Positions 44,784 through 54,689 of a stretch of DNA of 64,000 nucleotides are shown here, one piece after another. Below the pieces are notes generated by a model. The model was not told the DNA's origin and ran no database searches. It saw only the letters and a program-made list of their open reading frames with translations. Both the position numbers and the translations under genes were made by a program. Source of the DNA: Bog-473 sp963840435 (GTDB taxonomy: Bacteria; Actinomycetota; Acidimicrobiia; Acidimicrobiales; RAAP-2); the NCBI GenBank assembly GCA_963840435.1, contig CAWIYY010000005.1:1-64000 (forward strand), in the 5' to 3' direction. The first letter of the stretch is position 1, and the number at the start of each line of letters is the position of its first letter.

Positions 44784-44797
44784 GGGAGGATCCTCCC
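44784..44797. promoter_or_regulatory. DosR-like palindromic box
   Basis: GGGAGGATCCTCCC, a perfect 14-bp palindrome preceded by ACTA as in the other boxes. 43 nt upstream of the 100-aa gene (minus). A weak second half (CGGAC) lies 21 bp to the left. Confidence 0.55.
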
Positions 44798-44831
44798 ATT
44801 CGGGCATGTCAGGTGAACCGGTGTCCATCAC

Positions 44832-44867
44832 AGGACCTTCCTCCCTAGTGCACGGGACCTTCGCGCT
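44832..44867. promoter_or_regulatory. DosR-like box pair upstream of the 44947 gene
   Basis: AGGACCTTCCTCCC (44832-44845; GGGAGGAAGGTCCT on the other strand) and the half box GGGACCTTCGCGCT (44854-44867), starts 22 bp apart. About 80 nt upstream of the membrane-protein ATG. Confidence 0.5.
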
Positions 44868-44946
44868 CATCTCAAGGAGCCCTCGGACATAGACGATGGG
44901 AGCAGATCTCCTCACTGGGAGGGATCACGAACAAGGAGATACACAG

Positions 44947-45561
44947 ATGCGACGCAAAGTTTTCGACATGCTGGCCAGTGTCGGTGGGGTGGTCGTGGTC
45001 ATCGTCCTGGCCGTTGCCGGCTCACTGCTCTTCGTGGGCTACAGCTTCGCCAACAACTACGTGCACACCCAGCTCGCTCAGCAGCAGATCACGTTTCCTT
45101 CAGCCGCTGCCTTCGCCCACCCCGACGGGACCGAGATCACCAAGTCGATGATCCCCTCGGTGTCCCAATACGCCGGACAAGAGCTGCTCACAGGCGCTCA
45201 GGCCCAGGTCTACGCCAACGACTTCATCAACGTGCACCTCGCTGAGATCGGCGGCGGCAAGACCTACGCCCAGCTGAGCGCGGCCGCAATGGCTCTGCCC
45301 AAGGGTTCGCCGGCCTACACGGCAGCAGAAAGCAAGGTCCAGACGGTCTTCCAGGGCACCACGCTTCGCGGCCTGCTGCTCGAGGCCTACGGCTTCAGCC
45401 TGATCGCCGTGATCGCCTTCTGGTGTGCGATTGCCGCGTTCTGCCTGGCCGCCGTCATGGCGATCCTGGTTGCTTTCGGCTTCGCCCACGCCCGGCGGAC
45501 GGGTGACGATGAGGAGCTTCTCCCCGCTCACACGGCCAAGGGGACGCTCGTCACGGCATAG
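44947..45561 (+). CDS. Two-helix membrane protein, unknown family
   Basis: 204 residues from ATG 44947 with AAGGAG 9 nt upstream. A hydrophobic helix at about 10-33 (GGVVVVIVLAVAGSLLFVGY) and another at about 155-185; the 120 residues between are probably extracytoplasmic (ITFPSAAAFAHPDGTEITKSM, YAGQELLTGAQAQVYANDFI). The C-terminus is short and charged. No family assigned. Probably stress-induced via the upstream boxes (inference). Confidence 0.7.
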   Translation: MRRKVFDMLASVGGVVVVIVLAVAGSLLFVGYSFANNYVHTQLAQQQITFPSAAAFAHPDGTEITKSMIPSVSQYAGQELLTGAQAQVYANDFINVHLAEIGGGKTYAQLSAAAMALPKGSPAYTAAESKVQTVFQGTTLRGLLLEAYGFSLIAVIAFWCAIAAFCLAAVMAILVAFGFAHARRTGDDEELLPAHTAKGTLVTA

Positions 45562-45587
45562 CTCCAGCAAACACTCCCAGTGAGGAG

Positions 45588-45620
45588 GCAGCACCGGCCC
45601 GTCATGCGGGCCGGTGCTGC
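45588..45620. terminator. Strong hairpin after the membrane-protein gene
   Basis: A 14-bp perfect stem, GCAGCACCGGCCCG / CGGGCCGGTGCTGC, with a 5-nt loop, between convergent genes. No T-run follows, so it may act as a bidirectional or Rho-assisted terminator or an mRNA-stabilising hairpin. Confidence 0.65.
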
Positions 45621-45646
45621 GCGTCCGCCGTGACTTCTGCTGCTGG

Positions 45647-46570
45647 TCAGAGAGCGGTTGAGAGCAACCAGTCGAGCTCGGGAGTGTCACCCCCGCCACG
45701 AGTGAGGGCAGTCTGCAGTTGCATGGCGAGACAACGCATCTCCACGGGAGATGCACGGGCATGCGCAGCAAACCACTGTTCTCCTCTTGGACTGGCGAAG
45801 ACCCGTCGCCAATAGGCAACCACGGCGGGTCCAGGCAAACTGTAAAGGACACGAAGATTGGTCGGAACCTCGGCGTTCCCACGTGATCGAAGGGCCGCGA
45901 ACCCTTGTCGGGTCGCTCGTACCATCAGACGCACCGCGCCTGGGTCTGCCGCCAACGCGGCTGCGTCGGTTCCGCAGCGGTAGAGGCTGAAGACGATGGG
46001 GAGGATGAACGAAGCATGAGCCAGCATCCAAGCGTCGACATCAGCGCAGATCCTCACGGAAAACCCGGCATCGTCAAACATCTTCTTCAGTCGCAGGACC
46101 CGAGGTGTCGTCTCGCCGTTCAGTTCTCCGAGCATGGTCTTCTGCTGGCTAATCGTGACGTACCTGACGACAGAACCGGCTCGAACACCTCCGACCGCGG
46201 GAAATCCGAAGAGCACTCGACTTCCAAGGTCGCTGGCAAGCTCTGCCGGGCGACCAGCGACATTGCCGAAGAACAGCACGTCTGAGCCGTTGGCAATCGC
46301 TGTCCTTAGGAGCCCGAATGTGCTGTTTAGTTGTTCGAATCGGACCGTGACCAGCGCCAGGTCATACCGTTCGTTCGATACTTCGCTCACTGCGTGCATT
46401 GGCAGCACCACCCGCTCGCCGGATGTTGCCTCCTCCAGAACGACGCCCTCAGCCCTGAGTTGGGAGTACCGATGACCACGGGCCAACAGGGTCACCTCGT
46501 GTCCTCGCAGCTCTAGTTTGCCGGCATACGCGCTGCCAACCACGCCGGCACCCAGCACGAGGACCCGCAA
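45647..46570 (-). CDS. ApbA/PanE-type ketopantoate-reductase-like protein
   Basis: 307 residues from a TTG start. MRVLVLGAGVVGSAYAGKLELRGHEVTLLARG is the NADP-binding start of 2-dehydropantoate 2-reductase-like enzymes; FGNVAGRP and the C-terminal helical domain follow. Substrate uncertain; panE itself is not claimed because typical C-terminal residues are not clear. Confidence 0.78.
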   Translation of the reverse strand: MRVLVLGAGVVGSAYAGKLELRGHEVTLLARGHRYSQLRAEGVVLEEATSGERVVLPMHAVSEVSNERYDLALVTVRFEQLNSTFGLLRTAIANGSDVLFFGNVAGRPAELASDLGSRVLFGFPAVGGVRAGSVVRYVTISQQKTMLGELNGETTPRVLRLKKMFDDAGFSVRICADVDAWMLAHASFILPIVFSLYRCGTDAAALAADPGAVRLMVRATRQGFAALRSRGNAEVPTNLRVLYSLPGPAVVAYWRRVFASPRGEQWFAAHARASPVEMRCLAMQLQTALTRGGGDTPELDWLLSTAL

Positions 46571-46793
46571 GTGAGGTAGCTCCCTTCCAGTCGTGACAAC
46601 TGCACGTACTCTGCGCGGCAGAACCTCTGCTCCTAATCACAGCTAGCTTCACACAATGGTGGCCGCACGCGTGTCCCACTCCTAAGGATCGAGCCCTATT
46701 GATCAAATGGGGATGTTCTTCCTGGGGACCCCACCCAAGCGACGGCCCCCGCTCCGGAAACGACGCCCGTGGGCCACCGCGAGTCAAAACCTC

Positions 46794-48212
46794 TTACAAA
46801 GACGCTCCTTCCCCTTCGCCGGCGTGCGGGCGAAGGTGTACCACCAGGATTCCGATCATGACCGCGACCGTTACGATCACCACCGCGACGAACGGAAACA
46901 CGTTGTAGGGGGAGGGCTGCCCGGGTTTACAGAGTTCGACGAAGGGCACGATGAGGGTAACGGATCCCACGGCAGGGACCAGTCCGTGACGCCAGACAGA
47001 AAACGAGTTCCTATGACGGCGCCACATGAAGAGAGGGAGTGACAGCATCGTCAGGAAGTAGACGAACAAGATGACGATCGTTCCCATGGTCGAACACTCG
47101 GCGTAGAGGCCTACCGGATCCATTGATCCCGTGTCTCCGCTTATGAGGTGTGATATCCACCAGAACCCGACAATCCCAAGACCTAATGCTGCCATAGCAA
47201 ACAACGCAATGGACGGCGTGTCGGACTGCGCGCGAGTACGACCCAGTGGTGCCGGCAGGAGCCCGTTTCGACCGCCATCGAAGAGCATACGAGCCTGGGA
47301 GTTGACACCGGCGACCAGAGTGGCCAGAACCGAGACGATGCCGGCGATCCACGCGAGGACGGCGGCGGATCCGATGTATTCGTCCGCCACGGTGAGGAAC
47401 GGCACGGACGAGCGCCCGATAGACGAGATGTCGTAGTTGAAACCGGTGACGGTCGCATACGCAAAGAAGACGAAGAGGGCACCCCCGATCGCCACCGAGA
47501 TATACAGGGCTCTCGGGATGGTTCGCCTTGGAGCACGGCACTCCTCGGCGAGCGCTGGACCATTCTCCCATCCAATGAACATGTACAGAGCCAACGGGAA
47601 GCCCGCCGAGAGCCCGGCCAGGCCATCATCGACGTGAGCCCAGGAGAAGGGTATGGCCGAGAGCCTGGCGCGCTGATCGACGAGAACCGTGATGCACACG
47701 GCCAGCATGATCGCAACCTGCACGACTACGGCTGCGCCGACAGCTTTCGTTGAAAGTTTGACGCCTCGTACGGTCAACCAGATTGCGCCGGCCGTTAGCA
47801 GGATGGTGATTGGACCCCAGGGGGGATTCCACGACGTGTAATGCGAGAGGGTCAGCGCCACTATCCCTCCCGACATGGTGAAGACTCCAGCCATGGCGAC
47901 CGTGTACCCGATGGCAACCAGCACAGCGACAGTAACGCCTGCTCTCGCTCCTAGCGAGGTCTCCACGTAGGTGATGAAGCTCCCCGCCGAGGGCTCCGCC
48001 TTGGTGAACTCGGCCACGGTGAAGGCGAGAAACGCGACTGCGATTCCAGCGACAATGATCGTGAGGGGTGCGGCAACGCCTGCCGTGACGGCAATAACTC
48101 CGAACGCGAAATAGAAGTCGATGCCCGGGCCGATGTTCGCCACGGTCGAAGCCGTGAGGTCCCCAACACCAAGCTGACCCGACCTGAGGTGGCCTTCGGT
48201 CCGGCTCACCAA
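46794..48212 (-). CDS. APC-superfamily amino acid permease
   Basis: 472 residues, about 12 membrane helices. The first helix segment GVGDLTASTVANIGPGIDFYFAF carries the unwound glycine motif of APC transporters; GWENGPALAEECRAPRRTIPRAL is the conserved cytoplasmic loop. Probably takes up or exchanges an amino acid or polyamine. Confidence 0.85.
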   Translation of the reverse strand: MVSRTEGHLRSGQLGVGDLTASTVANIGPGIDFYFAFGVIAVTAGVAAPLTIIVAGIAVAFLAFTVAEFTKAEPSAGSFITYVETSLGARAGVTVAVLVAIGYTVAMAGVFTMSGGIVALTLSHYTSWNPPWGPITILLTAGAIWLTVRGVKLSTKAVGAAVVVQVAIMLAVCITVLVDQRARLSAIPFSWAHVDDGLAGLSAGFPLALYMFIGWENGPALAEECRAPRRTIPRALYISVAIGGALFVFFAYATVTGFNYDISSIGRSSVPFLTVADEYIGSAAVLAWIAGIVSVLATLVAGVNSQARMLFDGGRNGLLPAPLGRTRAQSDTPSIALFAMAALGLGIVGFWWISHLISGDTGSMDPVGLYAECSTMGTIVILFVYFLTMLSLPLFMWRRHRNSFSVWRHGLVPAVGSVTLIVPFVELCKPGQPSPYNVFPFVAVVIVTVAVMIGILVVHLRPHAGEGEGASL

Positions 48213-48598
48213 TTACCCATCGTTCCAGCACCCGCCAGTCACAACCTGACCATCCGCCGAGTTTCTCACTTGGCGTCGACAAGACTGTGCCAATCCTGCG
48301 CGCACCTATCCCTCGTGTCGTCAGTGAACTGGACTACCCCAATGATTCGGAAGTCGAGATGAGGATCACCGGGCGAGCATGACTGGATCTTGACCTGTCG
48401 GACGTGGCCTCGGCGACGCTGATTTCGCCGGCTTCGAGGCTGTCCACATTCCGACTTAACCTTCGCCCTCCGCAACCGTCGAGACGAGATGTCGAAGCCA
48501 GATCATACTTGAGGCCGGTGACCACGAACACATGTCGCCATCGGTGATCGCCTCAGAGTCGATGTCAGTAACCGTCTCACCCGGCCCCACGGCCAGTG
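48213..48598. other. Intergenic, 386 bp
   Basis: Between the permease start and the ABC permease stop. I see no supported gene, RNA or DosR-like box here. Confidence 0.5.
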
Positions 48599-50317
48599 TC
48601 ATTCCCCGGCTATGTCCCGCCGCCGCAGGGCAACGGTGCCGATGACAGTGGCGACGATGCCGAGGATGACCATCACGGCACCGCTGGCCCAATCCGGTGG
48701 ACGCGCCGGTGCGGGCTGCATGTGGTGAAACAGCGAGGTGTCCAAGAACCAGTGATTGATCGAGACGATCCCTCCGAGCAGCTCGACGAGGAACGACCAG
48801 GCCAATACGCCGTAGACGACGCTATTGGAGAAACGCGGCACTGTTCCAAGTGCCAAGACGCCGATACCGAGGAGGCAGATCGCGGGTGGGACGATGTTGA
48901 GTCCAGCCGCGATGAGGTTCGATGCGGTCATGTGCGCGTGGCCGACGTCGACGCCGACCCAGGCGGCGAGACCAGCCAGTAAGCCGGCCAAGACGATCAC
49001 CACCACGGCCACGGCAAAGCGGCCGCCGATCCAACGTGAACGAGAGACCGGGCGCACCAAGAGGTGCTCGACGCACCCGCTCGATTCCTCTCGGCGGGCC
49101 TGGGACGTTTGGCTGGCGGCAATAGAGGCGACGAGCACGGCGAGAAGAAGGAACGACACGCCGAGGTAGGACCCGATTTCTCCACCTCGACCACCCAGTC
49201 TGGCCAGCGCAGCTTTGGCAGAGGGTGAGGCCCCGAGTGACTGGGCCGCTTCCTTGGCCTCAATACCGAGAAGCAGGCCGAAGGCGCTGACGCCCGCCAG
49301 CCATCCGAAGACGGTTGGGCGCACGAGTCGCACGGCCAGGCCCACTGGTCCGTTCAAAAGGGCTGTGTGCGCTTTGGCCTGGGTTCGATCCGGGAGGATC
49401 GCCGCCCCAAGGTCGCGCCGACCGGCCAACGAGACCGCCGCGGCGGTCATGGCGCCGGTCACTAGCACGATCGGGACGAGCGCCACCGGCGCAGGGCGGG
49501 TCAGCGGTTGAAGCCGGTCCACCCAGCCAAATGGAGTGAGCCAGCTGAGCCAGGTGAGCCCCGATGAGGCGTCCGAAACTATACGGAGGGCATAGAAAAC
49601 CCCCAGCGCCCCACCGGCGTAGGCGGCGGCCTGGCGACGACTCGAAGCCAGCTGGCTGGTCAGCGCCCCTCCGGCCATGAAGATACCCGCACCAGCCATG
49701 ATGGCGAGCGCGAAGTACGCCGCTGGACCAGCGCCGATCGAGACCTCGGCGTCACGTCCCACCGCAATCGTGACAAGCGCCGTGAGGGCGAAGGCAACGG
49801 CCAGAGCGATGCCGAGGCCGCCTATGGCTTGGGCGGCCGCCCGCCGCCTGGTGGTCTGGCCGGCGGCGAGGAGCTCCCAACGGCCGGCGTCCTCCTCCCC
49901 GCGCATGAGTTTGGTGGAGAGGAGCAGCGCCCACACGGCTCCGAGCACGCTGAGGACTCCGAGGGACTTCCACGCCACGTAGCCAGGAACGGTCCCGAGA
50001 TTGAGTGCCGGGCCCATGAGCGCGTTGATCCCACCGCCGTTGGAGATGGTCCTGGCCACGATGTCCCGTGCTGCCTGCGTGGGGTAGGTCGAAACGTAGG
50101 AGAGCGCTTGCAGCATCACGTAGAAGCCGAAGACCAGACCCCACAGCGCGCCGGAGCGCACGGTCTTTTTCGTGATCAGTCGGGCGACGATCGTCGTCGG
50201 GTGTCCGTCGAATCGGACGCCTGCACGACCGACCACATCGACGTGCGCGGAGGCCAGGCCGTCAGTGCCCGAGGAGGAGACAGCGGTGTCAAGCGACACT
50301 CGGAGACCCATGATCAT
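48599..50317 (-). CDS. ABC-2-type exporter permease, two-module
   Basis: 572 residues with about 12 membrane helices in two halves, characteristic of actinobacterial antibiotic/multidrug ABC-2 permeases. Motifs GYVAWKSLGVLSVLGAVWALLLSTKLMRGEEDAGRWELL and EESSGCVEHLLVRPVSRSRW recur in both halves. It overlaps the ATPase gene by 29 nt. Substrate unknown. Confidence 0.85.
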   Translation of the reverse strand: MIMGLRVSLDTAVSSSGTDGLASAHVDVVGRAGVRFDGHPTTIVARLITKKTVRSGALWGLVFGFYVMLQALSYVSTYPTQAARDIVARTISNGGGINALMGPALNLGTVPGYVAWKSLGVLSVLGAVWALLLSTKLMRGEEDAGRWELLAAGQTTRRRAAAQAIGGLGIALAVAFALTALVTIAVGRDAEVSIGAGPAAYFALAIMAGAGIFMAGGALTSQLASSRRQAAAYAGGALGVFYALRIVSDASSGLTWLSWLTPFGWVDRLQPLTRPAPVALVPIVLVTGAMTAAAVSLAGRRDLGAAILPDRTQAKAHTALLNGPVGLAVRLVRPTVFGWLAGVSAFGLLLGIEAKEAAQSLGASPSAKAALARLGGRGGEIGSYLGVSFLLLAVLVASIAASQTSQARREESSGCVEHLLVRPVSRSRWIGGRFAVAVVVIVLAGLLAGLAAWVGVDVGHAHMTASNLIAAGLNIVPPAICLLGIGVLALGTVPRFSNSVVYGVLAWSFLVELLGGIVSINHWFLDTSLFHHMQPAPARPPDWASGAVMVILGIVATVIGTVALRRRDIAGE

Positions 50318-51227
50318 CGTGACTCAGACCTCGGGGTACTCCGGCGCCTCCGCCGTAGTGGGCCAAGAAAAGCTCTTCGAGGGATGGCTCGCGCGAGAGC
50401 ATCTCGTGGACACCTGAGTTGGCGAGCACCTTGAGAAGTGGCTCCACGGACCCCTGGACCTGGCACCGGATGACCTGCCCTTCGACCTCCACGACACTGA
50501 CGCCCGGCACGCGGGAGAGATCGGGGATCGAGCCGTCGAAGGTGGCCTCGACGCTGAGTGCCGATAGGTGACGCATTTCAGCCAGGCTCCCGATGTCGAC
50601 AAGGACCCCTTGGCGCAAGATGGCGACGCGGTCGCAAAGCGCTTCGACCTCGGAGAGAATGTGCGAAGACAGAAAGACGGTCTGTCCACGCTCTTTGGCC
50701 TCTCCGACACTGTGGCGGAAGGTTTGCTCCATCAGGGGGTCGAGACCACTTGTCGGCTCGTCGAACATGAGGAGGTCGGCCCGGCTCATCAGCCCTGCAA
50801 TGAGGAGGACCTTCTGCCGATTGCCTTTCGAGTAGGCCCGGACTTTCTTCGATGGGTCGAGGTCGAACCGCTTGATCAACTCGTCGCGATACGCAATGTC
50901 AGTGCGACCCTGGATCTGGCCGAGCAGGTGCAGTGTCTCGGCACCGGTGAGCGACGGCCAGAGATTCGCCTCGCCGGGAACATAAGCGAGGCGGCGATGG
51001 GCCTCGACCGCGTCGCGCTGGCTGTCGAGTCCGAAGAGCTCCGATCGCCCCGACGTCGGCCTGATGAGGCCGAGCAGGAGGCGAATGGTCGTCGTCTTGC
51101 CCGCTCCATTGGGTCCGAGATACCCGATGACCTCTCCCTCGGGCACTTCGAGGTTGAGCTTGCTCAGGGCATCAGTCGTTCCGTAAGTCTTGGTCAGCCC
51201 TTCGGTATGTATGGCCAGCTGCAGCAT
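50289..51227 (-). CDS. ABC exporter ATPase
   Basis: 312 residues from ATG 51227, chosen because AGGAGG lies 8 nt upstream. Walker A is GPNGAGKTTT, the signature is the divergent YSKGNRQK, Walker B is LLMFDEPTSGLDP and the H-loop is SSHILSE. DrrA/ATP-binding type of drug exporter. It forms an operon with the permease and has a DosR-like box 33 nt upstream. Confidence 0.88.
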   Translation of the reverse strand: MLQLAIHTEGLTKTYGTTDALSKLNLEVPEGEVIGYLGPNGAGKTTTIRLLLGLIRPTSGRSELFGLDSQRDAVEAHRRLAYVPGEANLWPSLTGAETLHLLGQIQGRTDIAYRDELIKRFDLDPSKKVRAYSKGNRQKVLLIAGLMSRADLLMFDEPTSGLDPLMEQTFRHSVGEAKERGQTVFLSSHILSEVEALCDRVAILRQGVLVDIGSLAEMRHLSALSVEATFDGSIPDLSRVPGVSVVEVEGQVIRCQVQGSVEPLLKVLANSGVHEMLSREPSLEELFLAHYGGGAGVPRGLSHDDHGSPSVA

Positions 51228-51259
51228 GAGTTCCACCTCCTCGGGGAGCCATTGTCAGC

Positions 51260-51294
51260 GTGAGACTGGTCCCGGTGATAGGGAGGAATGTCCT
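51260..51294. promoter_or_regulatory. DosR-like box pair upstream of the ABC exporter
   Basis: GTGAGACTGGTCCC (51260-51273, strong right half) and GGGAGGAATGTCCT (51281-51294), starts 21 bp apart. The second is the same word as at 42309 except for the last base. Confidence 0.55.
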
Positions 51295-51417
51295 AAATGA
51301 CCAAAGAGGTTGGGTCCGGGGCGGCGGCAGGTGCGTCATCTGGTGCGTGCGGTTCTGACCTGCCCGACCCGCTGTCGGCGTGACGAGCACATTGTTCTGA
51401 GGGCCCAGCCGTTCGTC

Positions 51418-52137
51418 TTAGCCCGATTCCACATCTGAGTCGGAGAGGTGGACGATGACGCGGCCGGTGATGTCATCGGGCCGGATGCTGATCAGTGTGT
51501 GACGACTGCCTCCAGCCCAGGCCTCAAGGTCAAGCGATTCGAGTCGTTCTGCCTCCGCGACATCATCGATCCTGCGTGCCTTTCCGGTTGCCAGCACGCT
51601 CCATCCCTCGCTGATCGCCTCAGAGATCTGATCGATCTCAAAGCTGACCCCAACCTGGGCTTCAAGGGTCTTGGCCTTCGCGTCGTCGGTGCTGAAGACG
51701 ATCTGGCCGTCGGTGAACTCGAAGTTCACCGGCAGCGCCACCGGACCCCGAGCCGACGTATAGACGATACGTCCAACGCCGCCAGCTGCCAGGTGGGCGT
51801 CGCACTGGGCCGCAGTAAGTGTTTCGAGCAGAGGGTGCCGGCCGGCGCGTCCATGACCCGCGGGACGATCCGCGTCGCCGCCCTGGAGAGCCATAGGCGT
51901 CGTCTTGAGGGCGAGGGCCACCAGCCCCAACGTACCGGCGCTCAGCCTGGCATCGGAGCTCTTCTCGAAGAATCTGAGGTACGCCGGATCCATTCCGGCG
52001 AAAGCGGCCAGTTCGTCGATGCTCATGTCGAGTTCTTTCCTGCGATGCGCGACTCGGCGTGCCAGGTCACTGGCTCGGCTTGTCTCATCCACGGGTGACT
52101 CGGCTCCGTGGGATTCCTCAAAGGCGACATGCTCCAT
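51418..52137 (-). CDS. XRE-HTH plus PPOX-type flavin-binding protein (copy 2)
   Basis: 239 residues from ATG 52137 (AGAGAGGA upstream). LARRVAHRRKELDMSIDELAAFAGMDPAYLRFFEK is the helix-turn-helix; GGVGRIVYTSARGPVALPVNFEFTDGQIVFST the PPOX-like barrel. Clearly a paralogue of 41599-42276, with an acidic N-terminal extension. Downstream of xfp on the same strand and probably cotranscribed with it. Confidence 0.8.
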   Translation of the reverse strand: MEHVAFEESHGAESPVDETSRASDLARRVAHRRKELDMSIDELAAFAGMDPAYLRFFEKSSDARLSAGTLGLVALALKTTPMALQGGDADRPAGHGRAGRHPLLETLTAAQCDAHLAAGGVGRIVYTSARGPVALPVNFEFTDGQIVFSTDDAKAKTLEAQVGVSFEIDQISEAISEGWSVLATGKARRIDDVAEAERLESLDLEAWAGGSRHTLISIRPDDITGRVIVHLSDSDVESG

Positions 52138-52202
52138 GGCATTCCTCTCTTCGACCGTCGGGTGATGCATTCGTCTGTGCCGGCGACGGTGGCCGCCGCG
52201 AC

Positions 52203-54611
52203 CTATTCTGCGGATGACTCGGCGCCGATCCAATGCCACCCCGAAATCTCGGGCGGGTCCTCACCATGCAGGCGTCCATAGCGCCTTGCATCGAGGCGCG
52301 CGTCCTCCATCTGCTGTCGCAACGCCGCGGTTCGCGGTTCGAGGTGCGGGACCCGGTCGAGGACGTCGATGACGAGGTGAAACCGATCGAGATCGTTCAG
52401 CATCACCATGTCGAAAGGCGTTGTCGTCGTGCCCTCCTCCTTGTAGCCGCGCACGTGAATATTGCTGTGGTTCCTCCGGCGGTAGGTGAGGCGATGGATG
52501 AGCGTCGGATAGCCGTGGTAGGCGAAGATCACCGGGCTTGACGGCGTGAAGATAGTGTCGAATTCAGAGTCAGTGAGGCCGTGAGGGTGCTCAATGTCCG
52601 GTTCGAGACGCATCAAGTCAACGACGTTGACCACCCGTACCTTGAGTTCTGGTAGGTGCTGGTGCAAAAGCTGAGTGGCGGCGAGCGTCTCAAGGGTGGG
52701 TATGTCGCCGCAACAAGCCATGACCACATCGGGTCCCGATCCCCCGTCGTTCGAGGCGAATCCCCAGATCCCGAGCCCTCTGGTGCAATGGTCGAGCGCT
52801 TCGTCCATGCTCAACCAGTCGTGTTGGGGTTGCTTGCCGGCCACGATGACGTTCACGTAGTTCTTGGAGCGAAGGCAGTGGTCGGCGACCGAGAGAAGGC
52901 AATTGGTGTCGGGCGGGAAGTACACGCGGACGATTTCGGCCTTCTTGTTGACCACGTGGTCGATGAAGCCGGGATCTTGGTGTGAGAAGCCGTTGTTGTC
53001 CTGACGCCACACGTGGCTCGACAACAGATAGTTCAGCGAAGCGATCGGGCGGCGCCACGGGACCTCAGCGCTGGACTTGAGCCACTTGGCATGCTGGTTG
53101 AACATTGAGTCGACGATGTGGATGAACGCCTCATAGCAATTGAACATTCCGTGGCGCCCGGTGAGGAGGTACCCCTCCAGCCAGCCCTGGCACTGGTGCT
53201 CGGAAAGTACTTCCATGACCCGGCCGTCAGGGGCAAGATGTTCATCGCCAGATACCATCTCGGCGTCCCAGGTGCGCTCGGTGACCTCGAACACGTTCTG
53301 CAGCCGGTTCGACGACGTCTCGTCCGGCCCGAAGAGACGGAAGGTCGAAGGATTGAGGTCGATGGCATCGCGCAGAAAGGAGCCGAGGACACGGGTCGCT
53401 TCCCGCATGACCGTCCCCGGGGCAGGCACGTCGACCGAGTAGTCACAAAAGTCGGGCAGTTCGAGGTCGGACCGCAGGAGTCCCCCGTTGGCGTGAAGGT
53501 TCGCGCTCATGCGCCGCGCACCGGCCGGTGAAAAGGTGGCGATCGCCTCGACGGGAGCGCCATCGGCCCTGAACAACTCTTCGGGTCGGTAGCTACGGAG
53601 CCATGTTTCAAGTTGGACCAGGTGTTCAGAGTTGGTGCGGACCTCGCCCAGGGGCACCTGGTGGGCTCGGAACGTACCCTCGACCGGGAGCCCGTCGACG
53701 ACCTTGGGGCCAGTCCATCCTTTGGGAGTGCGCAAAATGACCATGGGCCATGAGGGACGACCGGTGGCACCATGCAGCCGAGCCGACGCCTGGATCTCGT
53801 CGATCTCGGACAGGGCACTATCGAGCGCCGTCGCCATACGGGGGTGGACCTCGGCGGGACTCTCGCCATCGAACCCGCCTTCGACGAGCACCGGGTGATA
53901 GCCGTACCCACTGAAGAGCGCCATCAACTCGGATGCGGGGATCCGGGCCAGCACGGTCGGGGCGGCGATCTTGTAACCGTTGAGATGCAAGATCGGGAGC
54001 ACGGCGCCATCGCGAGCCGCGTCAAGGAACTTGTTCGAGTGCCAACCGGTCGCGGCCGGGCCCGTCTCGGCTTCACCGTCACCGACCACACAGGCCACCA
54101 GGAGATCAGGGTTGTCGAAGGCGGCGCCGAATGCGTGGCTGAGTGAGTACCCCAGCTCGCCGCCCTCGTGGATGGAACCGGGCACACCCGGGCCGCAGTG
54201 GCTGGGAACACCCCCGGGGAACGAGAACTGGCGGAACAGCCGCGCCATGCCTTCGGCGTTGCGGGCCACGTGGGGAAACAGTTCGCTGTACGTACCCTCC
54301 AACCAGGTATTGGCGACCATGGCCGGGCCACCATGGCCGGGCCCACAGACGAAAAGAGCATTGAGGTCGTTGCCCTTGATGCAACGGCTGAGGTGGGCGT
54401 AGCAGAAGTTGAGTCCCGGACTCGTCCCCCAGTGGCCCAAAAGGCGCGGTTTGATGTCGGAGGAGGAAAGGGGCCGGCTGAGCAGCGGGTTGTCCATCAG
54501 GTAAATCTGCCCGGCAGTTAGGTAGTTCGCGGCTCGGAAGTAGGCATCGAGCTGGCCGAGTTCACCCACCTGGACCTGGGATGCGGTCGTGGGCACGGCG
54601 GTGGTAGTCAT
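52203..54611 (-). CDS. xfp: Xylulose-5-phosphate/fructose-6-phosphate phosphoketolase
   Basis: 802 residues from ATG 54611, full length for the family. Thiamine-diphosphate motif VVGDGEAETGPAATGWHSNKF, N-terminal NPLLSRPLSSSDIKPRLLGHWGTSPG, GPGHGGPAMVANTWLEG, and ILHLNGYKIA. Splits xylulose-5-P or fructose-6-P with phosphate, giving acetyl-phosphate. It is divergent from acetate kinase with a 78-bp shared promoter region, so the two should act together to yield ATP. Confidence 0.95.
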   Translation of the reverse strand: MTTTAVPTTASQVQVGELGQLDAYFRAANYLTAGQIYLMDNPLLSRPLSSSDIKPRLLGHWGTSPGLNFCYAHLSRCIKGNDLNALFVCGPGHGGPAMVANTWLEGTYSELFPHVARNAEGMARLFRQFSFPGGVPSHCGPGVPGSIHEGGELGYSLSHAFGAAFDNPDLLVACVVGDGEAETGPAATGWHSNKFLDAARDGAVLPILHLNGYKIAAPTVLARIPASELMALFSGYGYHPVLVEGGFDGESPAEVHPRMATALDSALSEIDEIQASARLHGATGRPSWPMVILRTPKGWTGPKVVDGLPVEGTFRAHQVPLGEVRTNSEHLVQLETWLRSYRPEELFRADGAPVEAIATFSPAGARRMSANLHANGGLLRSDLELPDFCDYSVDVPAPGTVMREATRVLGSFLRDAIDLNPSTFRLFGPDETSSNRLQNVFEVTERTWDAEMVSGDEHLAPDGRVMEVLSEHQCQGWLEGYLLTGRHGMFNCYEAFIHIVDSMFNQHAKWLKSSAEVPWRRPIASLNYLLSSHVWRQDNNGFSHQDPGFIDHVVNKKAEIVRVYFPPDTNCLLSVADHCLRSKNYVNVIVAGKQPQHDWLSMDEALDHCTRGLGIWGFASNDGGSGPDVVMACCGDIPTLETLAATQLLHQHLPELKVRVVNVVDLMRLEPDIEHPHGLTDSEFDTIFTPSSPVIFAYHGYPTLIHRLTYRRRNHSNIHVRGYKEEGTTTTPFDMVMLNDLDRFHLVIDVLDRVPHLEPRTAALRQQMEDARLDARRYGRLHGEDPPEISGWHWIGAESSAE

Positions 54612-54689
54612 CAGACTCTCCTCGGCGAATGGCACCATCCGCCCTCTGAGTCTGCCAGGTATCGGGGTGCCATCTGACATGGTGGGTGT

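Noticed and set aside
46690..46735. GGGGATG...GGGGACCCC words upstream of the ApbA-like gene as another DosR-like box
   Set aside because: Arms and spacing do not match the other sites; only a GGGGACCCC palindrome is present.
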